Source: Hyaloscypha bicolor E (Eukaryota > Ascomycota > Leotiomycetes > Helotiales > Hyaloscyphaceae). From it: a stretch of DNA of 64,000 bases. Each line of letters starts with the position of its first letter. Position 1 is the first letter of the stretch. Below the pieces are notes generated by a model. The model ran no database searches, was not told the origin of the DNA, and saw only the letters and a program-made list of their open reading frames with translations. Both the position numbers and the translations under genes were made by a program. This document shows positions 1-9,132 of this stretch, piece after piece. Location: positions 268,152 through 332,151 of the forward strand of contig NW_020194563.1 of assembly GCF_002865645.1 (NCBI RefSeq). Reading direction: 5' to 3'.

Positions 1-821
1 AATACATATTCCTCAACGAGTTAGCAAAGGAAACCGAGGATCGAGAAGAGCTCCGAGACCAGATTCTGAATGTCCTCTTAGCAGGAAGAGACACAACTGC
101 CAGTCTGCTCAGCAACATGTTTTGGGAATTCGCCCGGCATCCTGAGATTTATGTTAAGTTGAGAGAAGAGGTCGCTGCTTTTGGAGGAAGAGAGCCAACG
201 TACGAGGAGTTGAAGAATATGAAGTATTTGAAGTACTGTCTGAATGAATGTTTGTCTCCCACCTCCCTGAATTATTGCCACGATGCTGACTCAAGAAGCC
301 CTCCGTCTTCGCCCGGTCGTCCCTGCGAATACAAGAGAAGCGATACGTGACACGATCTTGCCACTTGGCGGTGGAGAAGACGGCCAATCACCGATGTTTG
401 TCAAGAAGGGGACGCATGTTTATTATAGTGTGTATGCTATGCATAGGCGAGAAGAGTTCTTTGGGGAGAAGACGGAAGAGTATAGACCTGAGAGGTGGGA
501 GGGATTGAAGCTTGGCTGGGTCAGTATCGGCCTGATTGGAAGGAGCTCATACTGACCTGATACAGGAGTTCTTACCTTTCAACGGCGGCCCGAGAATCTG
601 TCTTGGCCGTGAGTATTGGCATGATATCTCAGAGTAGACTTGTGAGCTAACATTGACCAGAACAATTCGCGCTGACCGAAGCATCTTATCTCACTGTGAG
701 AATGGTTCAGGAGTTTCCTCACATCGAAGCCCAAGATCCGAGGCCCTGGACTGAACTTTACACAATGGTCGTTTACTCCAAATATGGAACTTTGGTATCG
801 CTTAGGCCAACTTCAAGTTGA
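1..821 (+). CDS. Cytochrome P450, CYP52-like, C-terminal part (gene runs off the left edge)
   Basis: This is the heme-domain end of a fungal P450 of the alkane/fatty-acid hydroxylase type, a monooxygenase normally anchored in the ER. The frame is open from base 3. Landmarks in order are the I-helix AGRDTT, the K-helix ESLRLRP (ExxR), the PERW motif and the heme-binding loop FNGGPRICLGQQFA with its Cys. The form FNGGPRICLGQ is typical of the CYP52 clan. Three GT-AG introns restore the frame: 250-298, 520-565 and 609-660. Splicing the first creates the Ser of ESLRLRP, and splicing the third creates the first Gln after CLG. The stop is the TGA at 819-821. All catalytic landmarks visible here are intact, so the gene looks functional. 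Substrate cannot be deduced. Confidence 0.9.
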
Positions 822-1416
822 AGCGGTGTGGGCTGGATCAAATGAATGTTGCTCCTGCTTTGATTCTTTGTTTCATCGCATGAGGTAGAGAACCAATATG
901 ATTCTAAACTCTCGCACTTGCTTTGCTCGTTGAAACGCCTAGCCACATATATCTAACCGGACATTAAGATGTCTTTGGTGGGTTTAAAAAAAGGAGGGGA
1001 GGTTTCACCTGACGCCAACATCGCAACAGCCCACCACGGAGAAGAAGAGCAACCCAATGCATCGCTATGGGCAAATTGAACTTGCAAGCAGCCAGCATTT
1101 AGTGCCATATGTTTCACTGTTCTTTTGTCGTGCAACAAAGGAGAGAGAGGTCTGTCTTTGATTGGAGATAAAAATCTGTGGCTATTGAGTCCTCTGGATG
1201 TGATGGATGCGCCTCAAAACACCCGAGATGTGATTTGAAACACCGCAAGTAATAACAATATTGTAAGCACTGAATCTTGGCAATGTATCTCGAGAAATGC
1301 GATCCTCCGTTCATCTTCCTCCCTCCCTCAAAGTCAGAAGCTACATCACTATGCCTCTCAGCGTCAAGTACCGCACATCTATCGATACTGAAAACGACAA
1401 GGATTAATTTTCTCAT

Positions 1417-1656
1417 TCGCTGGTTCCGTTTTAGTCTGCGGACGTGAGCAACTGCTGCTTTAACCGGAGCCGAGGGTGAGCGTTCTTGAGCATGCCTGAG
1501 CATCCCCTGAGTCGGCCTGCGCACCATAATGTGGAACCAATTTTGGCTTCCTGTGTGCTCCGGCTACAGTTTCCTTACCGGATTGTCCAGGATTCGGTTT
1601 CTGCTCCCTTACAGGGTTCTTACTAAAGCAATTTTGGATCCCTCTTATTAAAGAGC
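1417..1656 (-). repeat. Dispersed repeat family, copy A
   Basis: Read on the minus strand, this segment aligns along its whole length with 8775-9036. Both begin with GCTNTTTAATAAGAGGGATC and end with AAAACGGAACCRGCGA. Shared internal blocks include a CCCTGTAAGG motif, several GCTCAGG-type heptamers, and GTTAAAGCAGCAG followed by GCTCACGTCC. The two copies differ by many point changes and small indels. A third, shorter relative lies near 5375-5425. All three can be read as a similar peptide (VKAAAAHVQRLKRNRR-like), so this may be the end of a transposon coding region. The element class is unknown. Confidence 0.7.
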
Positions 1657-2640
1657 AAAATAGCGGCTATAGAATTTCGTCTGGAGAATGCCAATAGACC
1701 CATAGTCAGAACCCATAGTCAGAAAGCCTGCATATTACGCGGACGAGCAAGGTTCCCTAAAAAGTTCTACTAAAAGCTGAGGTAATAGCAACAGCTAGCT
1801 GAGATACTATACTGCCTAATGTGATTAATCGAGAGTGCGAGGCTGTAGAATCGTGAAATAGTAGAAGTTAGGATCTAGTTTAAAGGAATTGGGGCAAGTC
1901 GACGTGTAGGTCGAGGCCGCGAGGCTATGAAGTGAGGCTAACAGTAAAGAGCAAGGCTGAAAAGCGAGGCTCTGTAAGAGTAAACGGAGACTGGAGCATG
2001 TGTTTTCCCCGCAAGAGTTCTTTTTTTACGTGGACAATGCCGTTTCCATAGACGGGTTAAGGCATTAAGGCTTTAATAATTTTTTTATCTTTCTGGATGG
2101 GAGCTAAATAGTATTAAAGAGTACCGCCAGACCACCTTGAAATACAAATTTATATATTCACAAAAAGAAACCCCCTTTGCCATTCATCTCCAGATGCTTT
2201 CATTCAATTTTCTACTATCACCCTTCGACATTTAGCTCCTCGAATCAATACCTATGCGTAATATCTCTGGTAGCCTCAAACGACTTTTTTTCCATTTCCG
2301 CCGAACTGGGTTAGTAAGCCTGGCCGCTTCAACTCAGGCGCTAATCACCCTCCGCTCACCCAACTCACCTGAGCTGCCTATGCAACCTGAGCAGTCCCTA
2401 AGCAGTGCCCACATCATATCATTTTTTGTCAAGTTTTGGCGGTTATCTCGGGGAGCGGAAGCAGGCCCCTAGGGATCCCAAAATAGATCCTATAAAAATT
2501 GTGACGTAGGTCTTTTAGCAGACTCGAAACTAACGAAGGACCGTACGGCTAAGCCCAATTTTGAATGTGGTTCAACAGCAATTCGTGATGAGCAACGCGG
2601 TATTTATTAAGCGCACGTCAATTGTGCCTCACTAAGGCAC

Positions 2641-2713
2641 TCTCAATTGGAATTAAGGTATCGATACCTCAAACTGCCTTTTACCACAAAAAAGACTTCA
2701 ATTCCAATTGAGA
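2641..2713. repeat. Inverted repeat with palindromic loop
   Basis: A 14-bp arm TCTCAATTGGAATT at 2641-2654 is exactly matched in reverse complement at 2700-2713. The 45-bp loop contains the perfect 12-bp palindrome GGTATCGATACC (2658-2669). It could be a small foldback element or a MITE remnant. No function is evident. Confidence 0.7.
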
Positions 2714-2852
2714 TTGGAAAAGGACGTCGTTCAATCTTTATTTCTTCTTTTTCGTCCTACCACCATTCACCCTCAACACTACTCCACGATTCTTCGCCTC
2801 TGCCTGATGTGTCGCATGCAATTTAATCACTAAATGGTTTCATATCTCATCT

Positions 2853-3146
2853 CTAGACTCCTGCTTTTCGTGTCCTTCGCTTGCCTCCATTGCCTCGGCC
2901 TTTGGTCTCTAAGTGCTGCTTCATCGAGTCTGGACTTGCAGTTTTCCCTGTGCTTCTGTTCACGCTTTCCATCGCCCTCATCATTCTGCCACGAACATCC
3001 ATATCAATGCTGACCTGAGGCTCTCGTAGAAATTGCCTTCCAAAAAATGCTTGGGCTGCAGCTCTGCCCCCCTTCGCACATCTCAGCATGTCGTTCTGGA
3101 GGTCGCCTTCCACGCGAGGGATCACTTGTCCAAACCTACCCCTAAT
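2853..3146 (-). other. In-frame extension of the membrane protein beyond an internal TGA
   Basis: After the TGA stop of the membrane-protein ORF, the same frame stays open for about 97 codons to a stop at 2853. It encodes a basic, hydrophilic tail (VIPRVEGDLQND early, ending GGKRRTRKAGV). Staying in frame suggests the tail belongs to the same gene. There are three explanations. A 36-nt GT-AG segment containing the TGA, with donor GTGTTTTG and acceptor ACAAG, could be spliced; it is a multiple of 3 but unusually short. The stop could be a recent nonsense mutation (CGA or TGG to TGA). Or there is stop readthrough. Confidence 0.45.
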
Positions 3147-4826
3147 TCATTGCAAAACACCTGCAATGAACGCGCTAAAGATGATTGGACTCATGCTCGT
3201 TAACTGAGAGATAACGGCGCCGTACCACGCTTGTCTCCAAATGATATGCCATGTGATGATATCCCCCTCGCGATCCTTAACCCGTAGAGGAAATCCATGC
3301 CAACCATTCTCAGGGTCATTCCCTATGTCCGCCTGCCAATAAGTGGTGAAGGCAAACAATGCCGCAAAGGTTGATTCCTGCGTCTCGAAGCACAATCTCC
3401 ATAGCTGCGCGACGTACTCCTCAATGTTGGCAGGACAGGGGTCGAGAACAACGCTAGATGTCGGGCATTCGGACGTAGGATTCAGAGCATTTCCATCCGC
3501 CTTTTCTCCTAGAAGCTTATAAACGTATCTCACCGCTTCTTGGTAGCCATCCAAGCCCGGTTTACTTCCAATCTGTGACCCTCGCGTTCCTAAATCGAGT
3601 CCACTCCCGCGGCCTGCCCTCAAGCTCCCAATCTTTTCCCTCAGCTCTTCTCTTATCAAACTTTGCTTTTGAAAGACGAGGTATTCTGCTTGCCAAAGAG
3701 CCTGCACGAGGCTGTGGCCGATCAGATGAATTCCTGGAGCACGTTTGCAGGCGACTCGACACATCTGTGGATTCATCCCGGGCTCATAAAGCCACGAAGC
3801 GAGGTCATTCACGTCGTGTATCGTAAGATCTGTCGCGGCGTTGAACGACGCCATTACCTTGTCCATCCAAATCAACTTTCCCTTGGCGTACCCTCCAGCG
3901 TCTTGAAATTTCTCAACCGCCTCATCCAAGGACCTGTTTTCATACTCAATTTTCGGGCCCCACACAGCATCAAACCCTCGGTTCCTGCAGGGAAGGATAT
4001 ATGATGTCCCTTCCTTGTGTCTTGTGTGCAGCATGACTCTGAGTGTGTTTCGCGTATATATGTGAGGAGCTGTTTCGTACTTGTTCTGACCCGAGGCTCC
4101 GACAATGAATAGAATCACGCCAACCAGAGTTAGGAGGCCAGTAGTGAAGAGATTCTCCGTGATTGCTGCAGTGCTCACTAGAAGGCTGATAGCTAGCATT
4201 GTGCCATATAAAGCCCATCGATATGATCGGCTTACAGATCCGGCCCAGTTTGTTGCTCCGTGAGAACACTCCATATTCCAAATGCGCCATTTGTCAAGAC
4301 GAAGAAAGTGGAAAATATTCAGTGTAGGTGCCCATGCTGATATCTTCTGTTTGGCCAGTGACTCTGGGTCTACTTCGGGTTCTGTGATCTTTGGGGATTG
4401 CGAATCCTTGGTGCGTAGGTATAGAATTTCGCTCGTAAAAGCGATGAGCCAGAAAAGAAACAGGATGACCAAGATCCAGGGGACATAGGCCATTCTAGCA
4501 GCGCATTGCCGAAAGCCTTGACGGCATGGACGGTCCTGGAGAAATACACCGCTGATGACAACTAAAGTTGTCCAAGCCAACGCGACAAGTCCAACAATCA
4601 AGACAATGTAAGTATCTGTTGAAATCCCCTCTCGACGCAAGGTGAATCCAATGTTCGATATTGACCGGTGTGTTGTGAAGAGAAGGGTCATGGCTGCGAG
4701 CGCGGCAGCTTGATGCAAGCCATCGGCCACATTGACCTGGGAAAAGGATACATCGCGATTCAAAATCTTGGCCATGAGAGCTCGAATGCCGCCAAAAAGA
4801 GACTGCGATTCTGAAGACAACTCCAT
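3147..4826 (-). CDS. Multi-pass membrane protein of unknown family
   Basis: This 559-residue ORF has about six hydrophobic segments, near residues 36-56, 72-95, 106-130, 203-225, 228-246 and 533-556. A long soluble region of about 280 residues lies between the fifth and sixth. That region is rich in Trp, Arg and acidic residues, including NDLASWLYEPGMNP and HLIGHSLVQALWQAEYLVFQ. I do not recognise the family; the architecture resembles uncharacterised fungal integral-membrane proteins. The start MELSSESQS is the first Met of the frame and precedes the first membrane segment by a plausible cytosolic leader. The frame ends at a TGA, but coding potential continues in frame downstream (2853-3146), so the native protein may be about 645-657 residues. 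Confidence 0.7.
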   Translation of the reverse strand: MELSSESQSLFGGIRALMAKILNRDVSFSQVNVADGLHQAAALAAMTLLFTTHRSISNIGFTLRREGISTDTYIVLIVGLVALAWTTLVVISGVFLQDRPCRQGFRQCAARMAYVPWILVILFLFWLIAFTSEILYLRTKDSQSPKITEPEVDPESLAKQKISAWAPTLNIFHFLRLDKWRIWNMECSHGATNWAGSVSRSYRWALYGTMLAISLLVSTAAITENLFTTGLLTLVGVILFIVGASGQNKYETAPHIYTRNTLRVMLHTRHKEGTSYILPCRNRGFDAVWGPKIEYENRSLDEAVEKFQDAGGYAKGKLIWMDKVMASFNAATDLTIHDVNDLASWLYEPGMNPQMCRVACKRAPGIHLIGHSLVQALWQAEYLVFQKQSLIREELREKIGSLRAGRGSGLDLGTRGSQIGSKPGLDGYQEAVRYVYKLLGEKADGNALNPTSECPTSSVVLDPCPANIEEYVAQLWRLCFETQESTFAALFAFTTYWQADIGNDPENGWHGFPLRVKDREGDIITWHIIWRQAWYGAVISQLTSMSPIIFSAFIAGVLQ

Positions 4827-5278
4827 TGTGACGGACTGGGGCTCTTCGCCCTAAAATAGAGGTGCTGTTCTTTGAGTTGCATAAGACGAGGTGATAGTGG
4901 CTAGCCGGGGTGCTTCAATCCGGTCATTTGTGTCGCACAATGAAGCCACAGCACGGCGGTGGCGGCTTTTCACCAATTGGAGTCTGAGCCGCCAGGATTG
5001 CTGACGCCCTGCGAGTAATGAGGGTAAGCCTACAAGGGGTTTTAAATGTTAATTGACACCTGCTTACAAGGGGTTCCACCGGCGAACCAGCTAGAATTAC
5101 AGGGTGATCTGACCAATCACCTGTCCAGATTCCAGAATTTCTCGCCATACAGTTAAATACTGGTCAATGCTCATTAACATTTATTGCCCCCTGTACGTAG
5201 TATGAGCACAGCCACAACTTTCGGCTTGGACAGTTGAGCTGCTGATGTCTCAGTGTCAAACCATTGAGATGGGCTTAG

Positions 5279-5307
5279 GAGGGAGGAGGGGAGGAGGGGA
5301 GGAGGGG
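5279..5307 (+). repeat. G-rich GGAGGGG tract
   Basis: Runs of three to four G separated by GA or A (GGAGGAGGGGAGGAGGGG-like) give a purine-only tract able to form a G-quadruplex. No gene context assigns it a role. Confidence 0.7.
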
Positions 5308-5374
5308 TGTTTTATGCAAGTGTGGAAGTGGAGAGGCGGGCCGGCTCCGTCCGGGCCTCTTCGGGCGTGGCTGA

Positions 5375-5425
5375 TGCTCACCCTCGACTCGGTTAAAGCG
5401 GCCGCTGCTCGCGTCCAGAGACTTC
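5375..5425 (+). repeat. Dispersed repeat family, partial copy C
   Basis: The block GCTCACCCTCGACTCGGTTA, followed by AAGCGGCCGCTGCTCGCGTC and CAGAGACTT, matches the right part of copies A and B with few substitutions. Flanking sequence does not align clearly, so this is a fragment. Confidence 0.6.
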
Positions 5426-5539
5426 GCAGGTGCAGGCGCTAATGTTTGTTACACCGCCTTTGCAGGGGTTGCACTGAAATGACCTGTAGCAATGCGCTGT
5501 AGCCGACTTTTGCTTAGCAGAACTCAAGGCGGTATAATA

Positions 5540-5930
5540 TATGAGAATTAGGCTCGTACTATAGTTTACTAGACCAAAAGACCACAGTATTTACCATATA
5601 GTAAATACGCCTAATTACGGTTAAATGGCTGGATCGTAGTCACGTGACCGCACACACGTGATAAGCTCTAAATAAGCCTGCTTTACTTTCTAGCCTTCCT
5701 TTAAATAAACGTCACTTTTAAGTTATTAAGCTTATATATAACCTCACTTTATCTATTCTCTTATTACTTCTTATAAAGAGATAGCAAATCAAGTGCAGCT
5801 ATTGCTTTATCTAGCTTCACTTTCCTTATCTCATCCTCTTGCTTCTCCTTCTCCGTATTAGACTGAGTATTCCCTGAATCTCTCTAAGTATAGCGATTCA
5901 CAATTACCTCCAAAACCATACTCTCTTCTT
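5540..5930 (-). mobile_element. Possible DNA-transposon 3' remnant
   Basis: The segment is AT-rich. On the minus strand it reads as a Glu/Lys-rich tail (EKEKQEDEIRKVKLDKA then IAALDLLSLYKK) followed by a stop and a non-coding AT-rich end that includes GTCACGTGAC. Such tails are seen in Fot1/pogo-type fungal transposases. No terminal repeats could be defined and the rest of the element is absent, so this is tentative. Confidence 0.3.
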
Positions 5931-6170
5931 CTATAATTACCTTATTAATTAGTATAATAAACCGGCTAATAGGGAGAGGGTTATTGAATTAGGTAGTATT
6001 TGGAATTAGTATCCCAGGAGTATTTCAGATTTTTTAAGGGCTTTGCAGAAGAAATCTCAAATCTCTAACTCTTCCCGGCTCGAGGTGCGGTAGCCTTTCT
6101 GGCCCCAAGGCCATACCCGCCTCTACTGCCAATCTTTCCCTCTTACGATCTTTCTATTGCTCATATCCAT

Positions 6171-6192
6171 CGCCATGCATTAATGCATGGCG
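6171..6192. repeat. 22-bp perfect palindrome
   Basis: The half-site CGCCATGCATT at 6171-6181 is followed directly by its exact reverse complement. It lies about 500 bp upstream of the NFHAG-repeat oxygenase start, where it could be an operator-like site for a dimeric regulator. No known factor is assigned. Confidence 0.75.
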
Positions 6193-6692
6193 AGTACCGT
6201 ACAAAAGACTTGTCGATTTCTTTCTGCATCGTCACACGTGCACAACTCTCATTGACGCAAGGGTGATCATGATGCATACGCGGTTGATCACTTTTTCCCG
6301 TTTAGGGCTAAATGAGACAAAGTTTCAGGCTCGTTGACGTGTTGGCACCGCGTCTCCGGACACTGCGATTGGACAACTCGCTACTCCTCGGAGTCAAGCA
6401 TTGCGGGATCGTCGGTACGCTTCACCTTATTAAGGTTATCTTGTTGATCACTAGATTATCACTGCGGTTCTATCCGGATACCTTCCGGTGCATAGGTAGA
6501 TCAGGTTTAGTTTCGAGAACAAGACATTGTCGTTTTTCAAGTTTATAAATAAGAGCACGCTTTGGTCGGCTGAGTTGTTCAAACTTATCATTCTGAAGTC
6601 AAGATCAGTCTGTAATCCACTTGATTCCAATTATCTCTCTTCATCACTTGAAGACTTATTCCTAGACAAACCCACGAAACCATCTCCAAAAT

Positions 6693-8192
6693 ATGTCAAT
6701 TGTTCAACACGAAGGCTCTGCCCCGATTGCTCTCACGAGCAACTTCCATGCTGGACAAACGGATGTAAAGACCAATTTTCATGCAGGGGAAAGCTTTCAT
6801 GTTGGCAGCCTTCGCAAGGAAGGGGAGTCTGGAAAATTATCAAATTTTCATGCTGGAAATTTCCACATTGGAGAACTCAACTCCCATGCGACTGAGAACT
6901 TCCACGAGGGCAATTTCCATGCTGGTAAGTTCCCTGCAGGAGTGAACCCTCCAATAGTTGTAACGACCAAGCAATCTGACGCCCCCGAAGGTAGTGCTGA
7001 ATCCACCAGAGAAGCCGCTGACCAGGAATCCAAGTCAGAAGCAGGAAACTTCCACGCTGGTGACAGGGACATAGACCTCAATTTCCATCGCGGAGCGATG
7101 CTTCACGTGGGGAACTTCCATGTAGGCTATAAGACTGAGGGAAACAACTTCCATGCCGGTGACAGGACCATGGATCCCAACTTCCATGCTGGAGCAATGC
7201 TTCCCGCTGGAAACTTTCATGCGGTGGATGCTTTCAAGACACCAAACATCCCTGTTGGTCTAAATGCCAAGCAGAACTTTCATGCTGGCTGGTCCAAACA
7301 TTTGAGCCAGGTGGACAATGTTGTCTCCGATATCATCAATTTCCATGCAGGTCAACAACCCCTTGGTCTAGCAGGTGGCCGTGGAAACACACGATCTCAG
7401 CGACCTACGAAAGTTAAAGGCTTTGAAACCAAGTTAAGCTTCTATGCTTCAACATTCGATGGCAAGCCTGGCTTCAATTATGTCGAGAAACCTACCAACG
7501 GTATTTACAGTAATGTAACGACGTCCTCCCACCAACTGTTGGTGACAGACATCCGCGGCTCAGAAGATCAAGTCAACCTCGACCGCGACGCTGTTCTGAC
7601 CGTTTCCAACATACCGGACCACGGCTGTACCTTTACAGACGATGCAAGCGTCATCAATGACTTCTATCCCCAAGTCGGACAACTCCTCCTTCAGCACGTT
7701 CCTGGTGCCCAACGTGTCTTCATCTTTGACCACACGATTCGTCGCAAATTCGGAGATCGAGGTCCCGTCTTGCGCGCACACATCGATCAAACTCCCGCAT
7801 CCGCTCTCGCAAGAATCACGCGGCATCTTCCTGATGAGGCTACAAGTCTATCCAAATGCCGCGTGCGTCTCATCAACTTCTGGCGTCCCATCAATGGCAC
7901 TGTCGAAAACTATCCGCTGGCATTTGCACTTTCCGGATCTGTTCCAGATGCGAAACTTGAGTCTGTGAAGCATCACTATCCTACCTGGACGGGTGAGACT
8001 TATGGCGTTGGGTATAGCGAGGGGCAGAATTGGTGCTATTGGAGTAAGATGGGGAATAGTGATGCTTTGTTGTTGCAGTGTTTCGATAGTGAGAAAGGAG
8101 GAAGGTTGGCGCATTCTGCAGTTGTGGATCCGACGTCTACTTCTCAGAAGTACAGAGAAAGTATTGAGGTTCGAGCCTTGGTCTTTGGTTAA
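6693..8192 (+). CDS. NFHAG-repeat module fused to an AsaB/CmcJ-like oxygenase domain
   Basis: This is a 499-residue single-exon protein. Residues 1-230 carry about 15 short motifs. Nine are exact NFHAG (starting at 17, 28, 51, 74, 119, 152, 163, 195 and 216). Variants are SFHVG (34), NFHIG (56), NFHEG (69), NFHRG (130), NFHVG (141) and NFHAV (174). A 26-residue block is duplicated at 119-144 and 152-177. Residues 240-499 match my knowledge of the fungal AsaB/CmcJ/GA4-desaturase-like family of Fe(II)-dependent oxygenases. Family-like stretches are RVFIFDHTIRR, RAHIDQTPASA (an HxD at 363/365), INFWRPI, YGVGYSEGQNWCYW, LLQCFDSEKGGRLAHSA (His 474) and ESIEVRALVFG at the very end. No signal peptide or dibasic processing sites are seen, so it is probably cytosolic. 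The start is the first Met, just before the repeats. Family members act in secondary metabolism; the substrate and the role of the repeats are unknown. Confidence 0.85.
   Translation: MSIVQHEGSAPIALTSNFHAGQTDVKTNFHAGESFHVGSLRKEGESGKLSNFHAGNFHIGELNSHATENFHEGNFHAGKFPAGVNPPIVVTTKQSDAPEGSAESTREAADQESKSEAGNFHAGDRDIDLNFHRGAMLHVGNFHVGYKTEGNNFHAGDRTMDPNFHAGAMLPAGNFHAVDAFKTPNIPVGLNAKQNFHAGWSKHLSQVDNVVSDIINFHAGQQPLGLAGGRGNTRSQRPTKVKGFETKLSFYASTFDGKPGFNYVEKPTNGIYSNVTTSSHQLLVTDIRGSEDQVNLDRDAVLTVSNIPDHGCTFTDDASVINDFYPQVGQLLLQHVPGAQRVFIFDHTIRRKFGDRGPVLRAHIDQTPASALARITRHLPDEATSLSKCRVRLINFWRPINGTVENYPLAFALSGSVPDAKLESVKHHYPTWTGETYGVGYSEGQNWCYWSKMGNSDALLLQCFDSEKGGRLAHSAVVDPTSTSQKYRESIEVRALVFG
6741..7352 (+). 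repeat. NFHAG coding repeat array
   Basis: At DNA level the motif appears as AACTTCCATGCTGGA with synonymous variants (AAT/AAC, TTT/TTC, CAT/CAC, GCT/GCA/GCC). The peptide is therefore conserved while codons have drifted, which indicates selection on protein sequence rather than a fresh DNA expansion. Spacing between motifs is irregular, from 0 to about 40 residues. Confidence 0.85.
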
Positions 8193-8774
8193 AGATAAAA
8201 TTGAATCTGAAATTGATCTGGTTGATTATTCATCGATTTTAAATCATATTATTTCATAAATTAGAGTGACTGGTGAATATGACCAGCGCAAAACGAAGCC
8301 CATTAGAAAACAAAGATCCAAACCTCAAGTTTCCGAGATCCTTTATTTGGTGCTCTCGGTTGGTGCCCGCAAGTTTAGGGGGCCAGATAGGGGTTGGGGT
8401 TGGGATAGGCAAGCTGTATTGTCATTTCACCCAAAATCGAAAAACCTAACCACAACTTCACAATCATACGCTTCTTCCAAAGTAATATCTCCCAAGTTAG
8501 CATTACCCGCCATCTTCCGATTCTTGTCCTTGCGTTGAAGAGGTCCGGTGATGTGAATGTAGGCCTGATAAGAGCAGAACTGGCCGGCCTTCGACGACGT
8601 ATACCTGCAGGAGTGGATGTAGTCGCGGCCCTGTCGCCCTGTTCTCCCTTAAAGTACGTTGTAAGGGAAGGAGCATAAGTGACCTGGGAAATGCCACCCT
8701 ATCTTTGCCCAGGTCTGGTCTTTATGGACCATCTTGGTCAATATCATTTATAGGACTGAATTACCTAGTCACGT
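8193..8774. other. Intergenic interval
   Basis: This is the 3' flank of the oxygenase gene. I see no gene or clear signal in it; the short open frames have no recognisable features. Confidence 0.5.
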
Positions 8775-9036
8775 GCTATTTAATAAGAGGGATCCAAAAC
8801 TGGTCCAGCCGAAGCCCTGTAAGGGTGCAGAAACGGATTCCCGGGGCAAATTCGGCAAGGAATCTATAGCCGGGGCATATATGAGGCCAAAATGGGTTCT
8901 ATATTATGATTCGCAGGCTGACTCACGAGCAGCTCAAGATGCTCAGGCTCTGCTCAGGCTCTGCTCAGGACGCTCACCCTTAGCTCAGGTTAAAGCAGCA
9001 GCTGCTCACGTCCAGAGACTAAAACGGAACCGGCGA
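8775..9036 (+). repeat. Dispersed repeat family, copy B
   Basis: This is the longest copy and aligns end to end with the reverse complement of 1417-1656. It contains four to five GCTCAGG-like heptamers near 8937-8992 and the conserved right block ending AAAACGGAACCGGCGA. It lies just downstream of the convergent gene at 9133-10217. Confidence 0.7.
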
Positions 9037-9132
9037 GGATGGGATTAGAGTCCGACTTTCGTGGTAGTCAACCTCGAATCCTAACATCCTGCACTAAAGC
9101 AGCCCCTGGACAATCCCGAATATACCATATCT

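Larger units (their letters stand above)
822..2852. other. Gene-free interval with repeat copies
   Basis: No convincing gene is visible. The interval holds one copy of a dispersed repeat (1417-1656), a loose cluster of GAGGCT-like motifs around 1835-1980, and an inverted repeat with a palindromic loop (2641-2713). The small open frames here lack family signatures. Confidence 0.5.
4827..6692. other. Gene-free interval with repeats and a possible transposon remnant
   Basis: No intact gene is seen. It contains a G-rich tract at 5279-5307, a short copy of the dispersed repeat (5375-5425), an AT-rich stretch with a possible minus-strand transposase tail (about 5540-5930), and a 22-bp perfect palindrome (6171-6192). 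The last several hundred bases are the presumed promoter and 5' leader of the repeat-oxygenase gene. Confidence 0.5.

Noticed and set aside
1114..1527. 137-codon minus-strand open frame
   Set aside because: Its N-terminal part lies in dispersed repeat copy A and the rest has no family features, so it is not supported as a gene.
6693..7380. Interpretation of the NFHAG array as a Kex2-type secreted peptide precursor
   Set aside because: There is no signal peptide and no regular dibasic spacing between motifs, and the array is continuous with a cytosolic-type enzyme domain.
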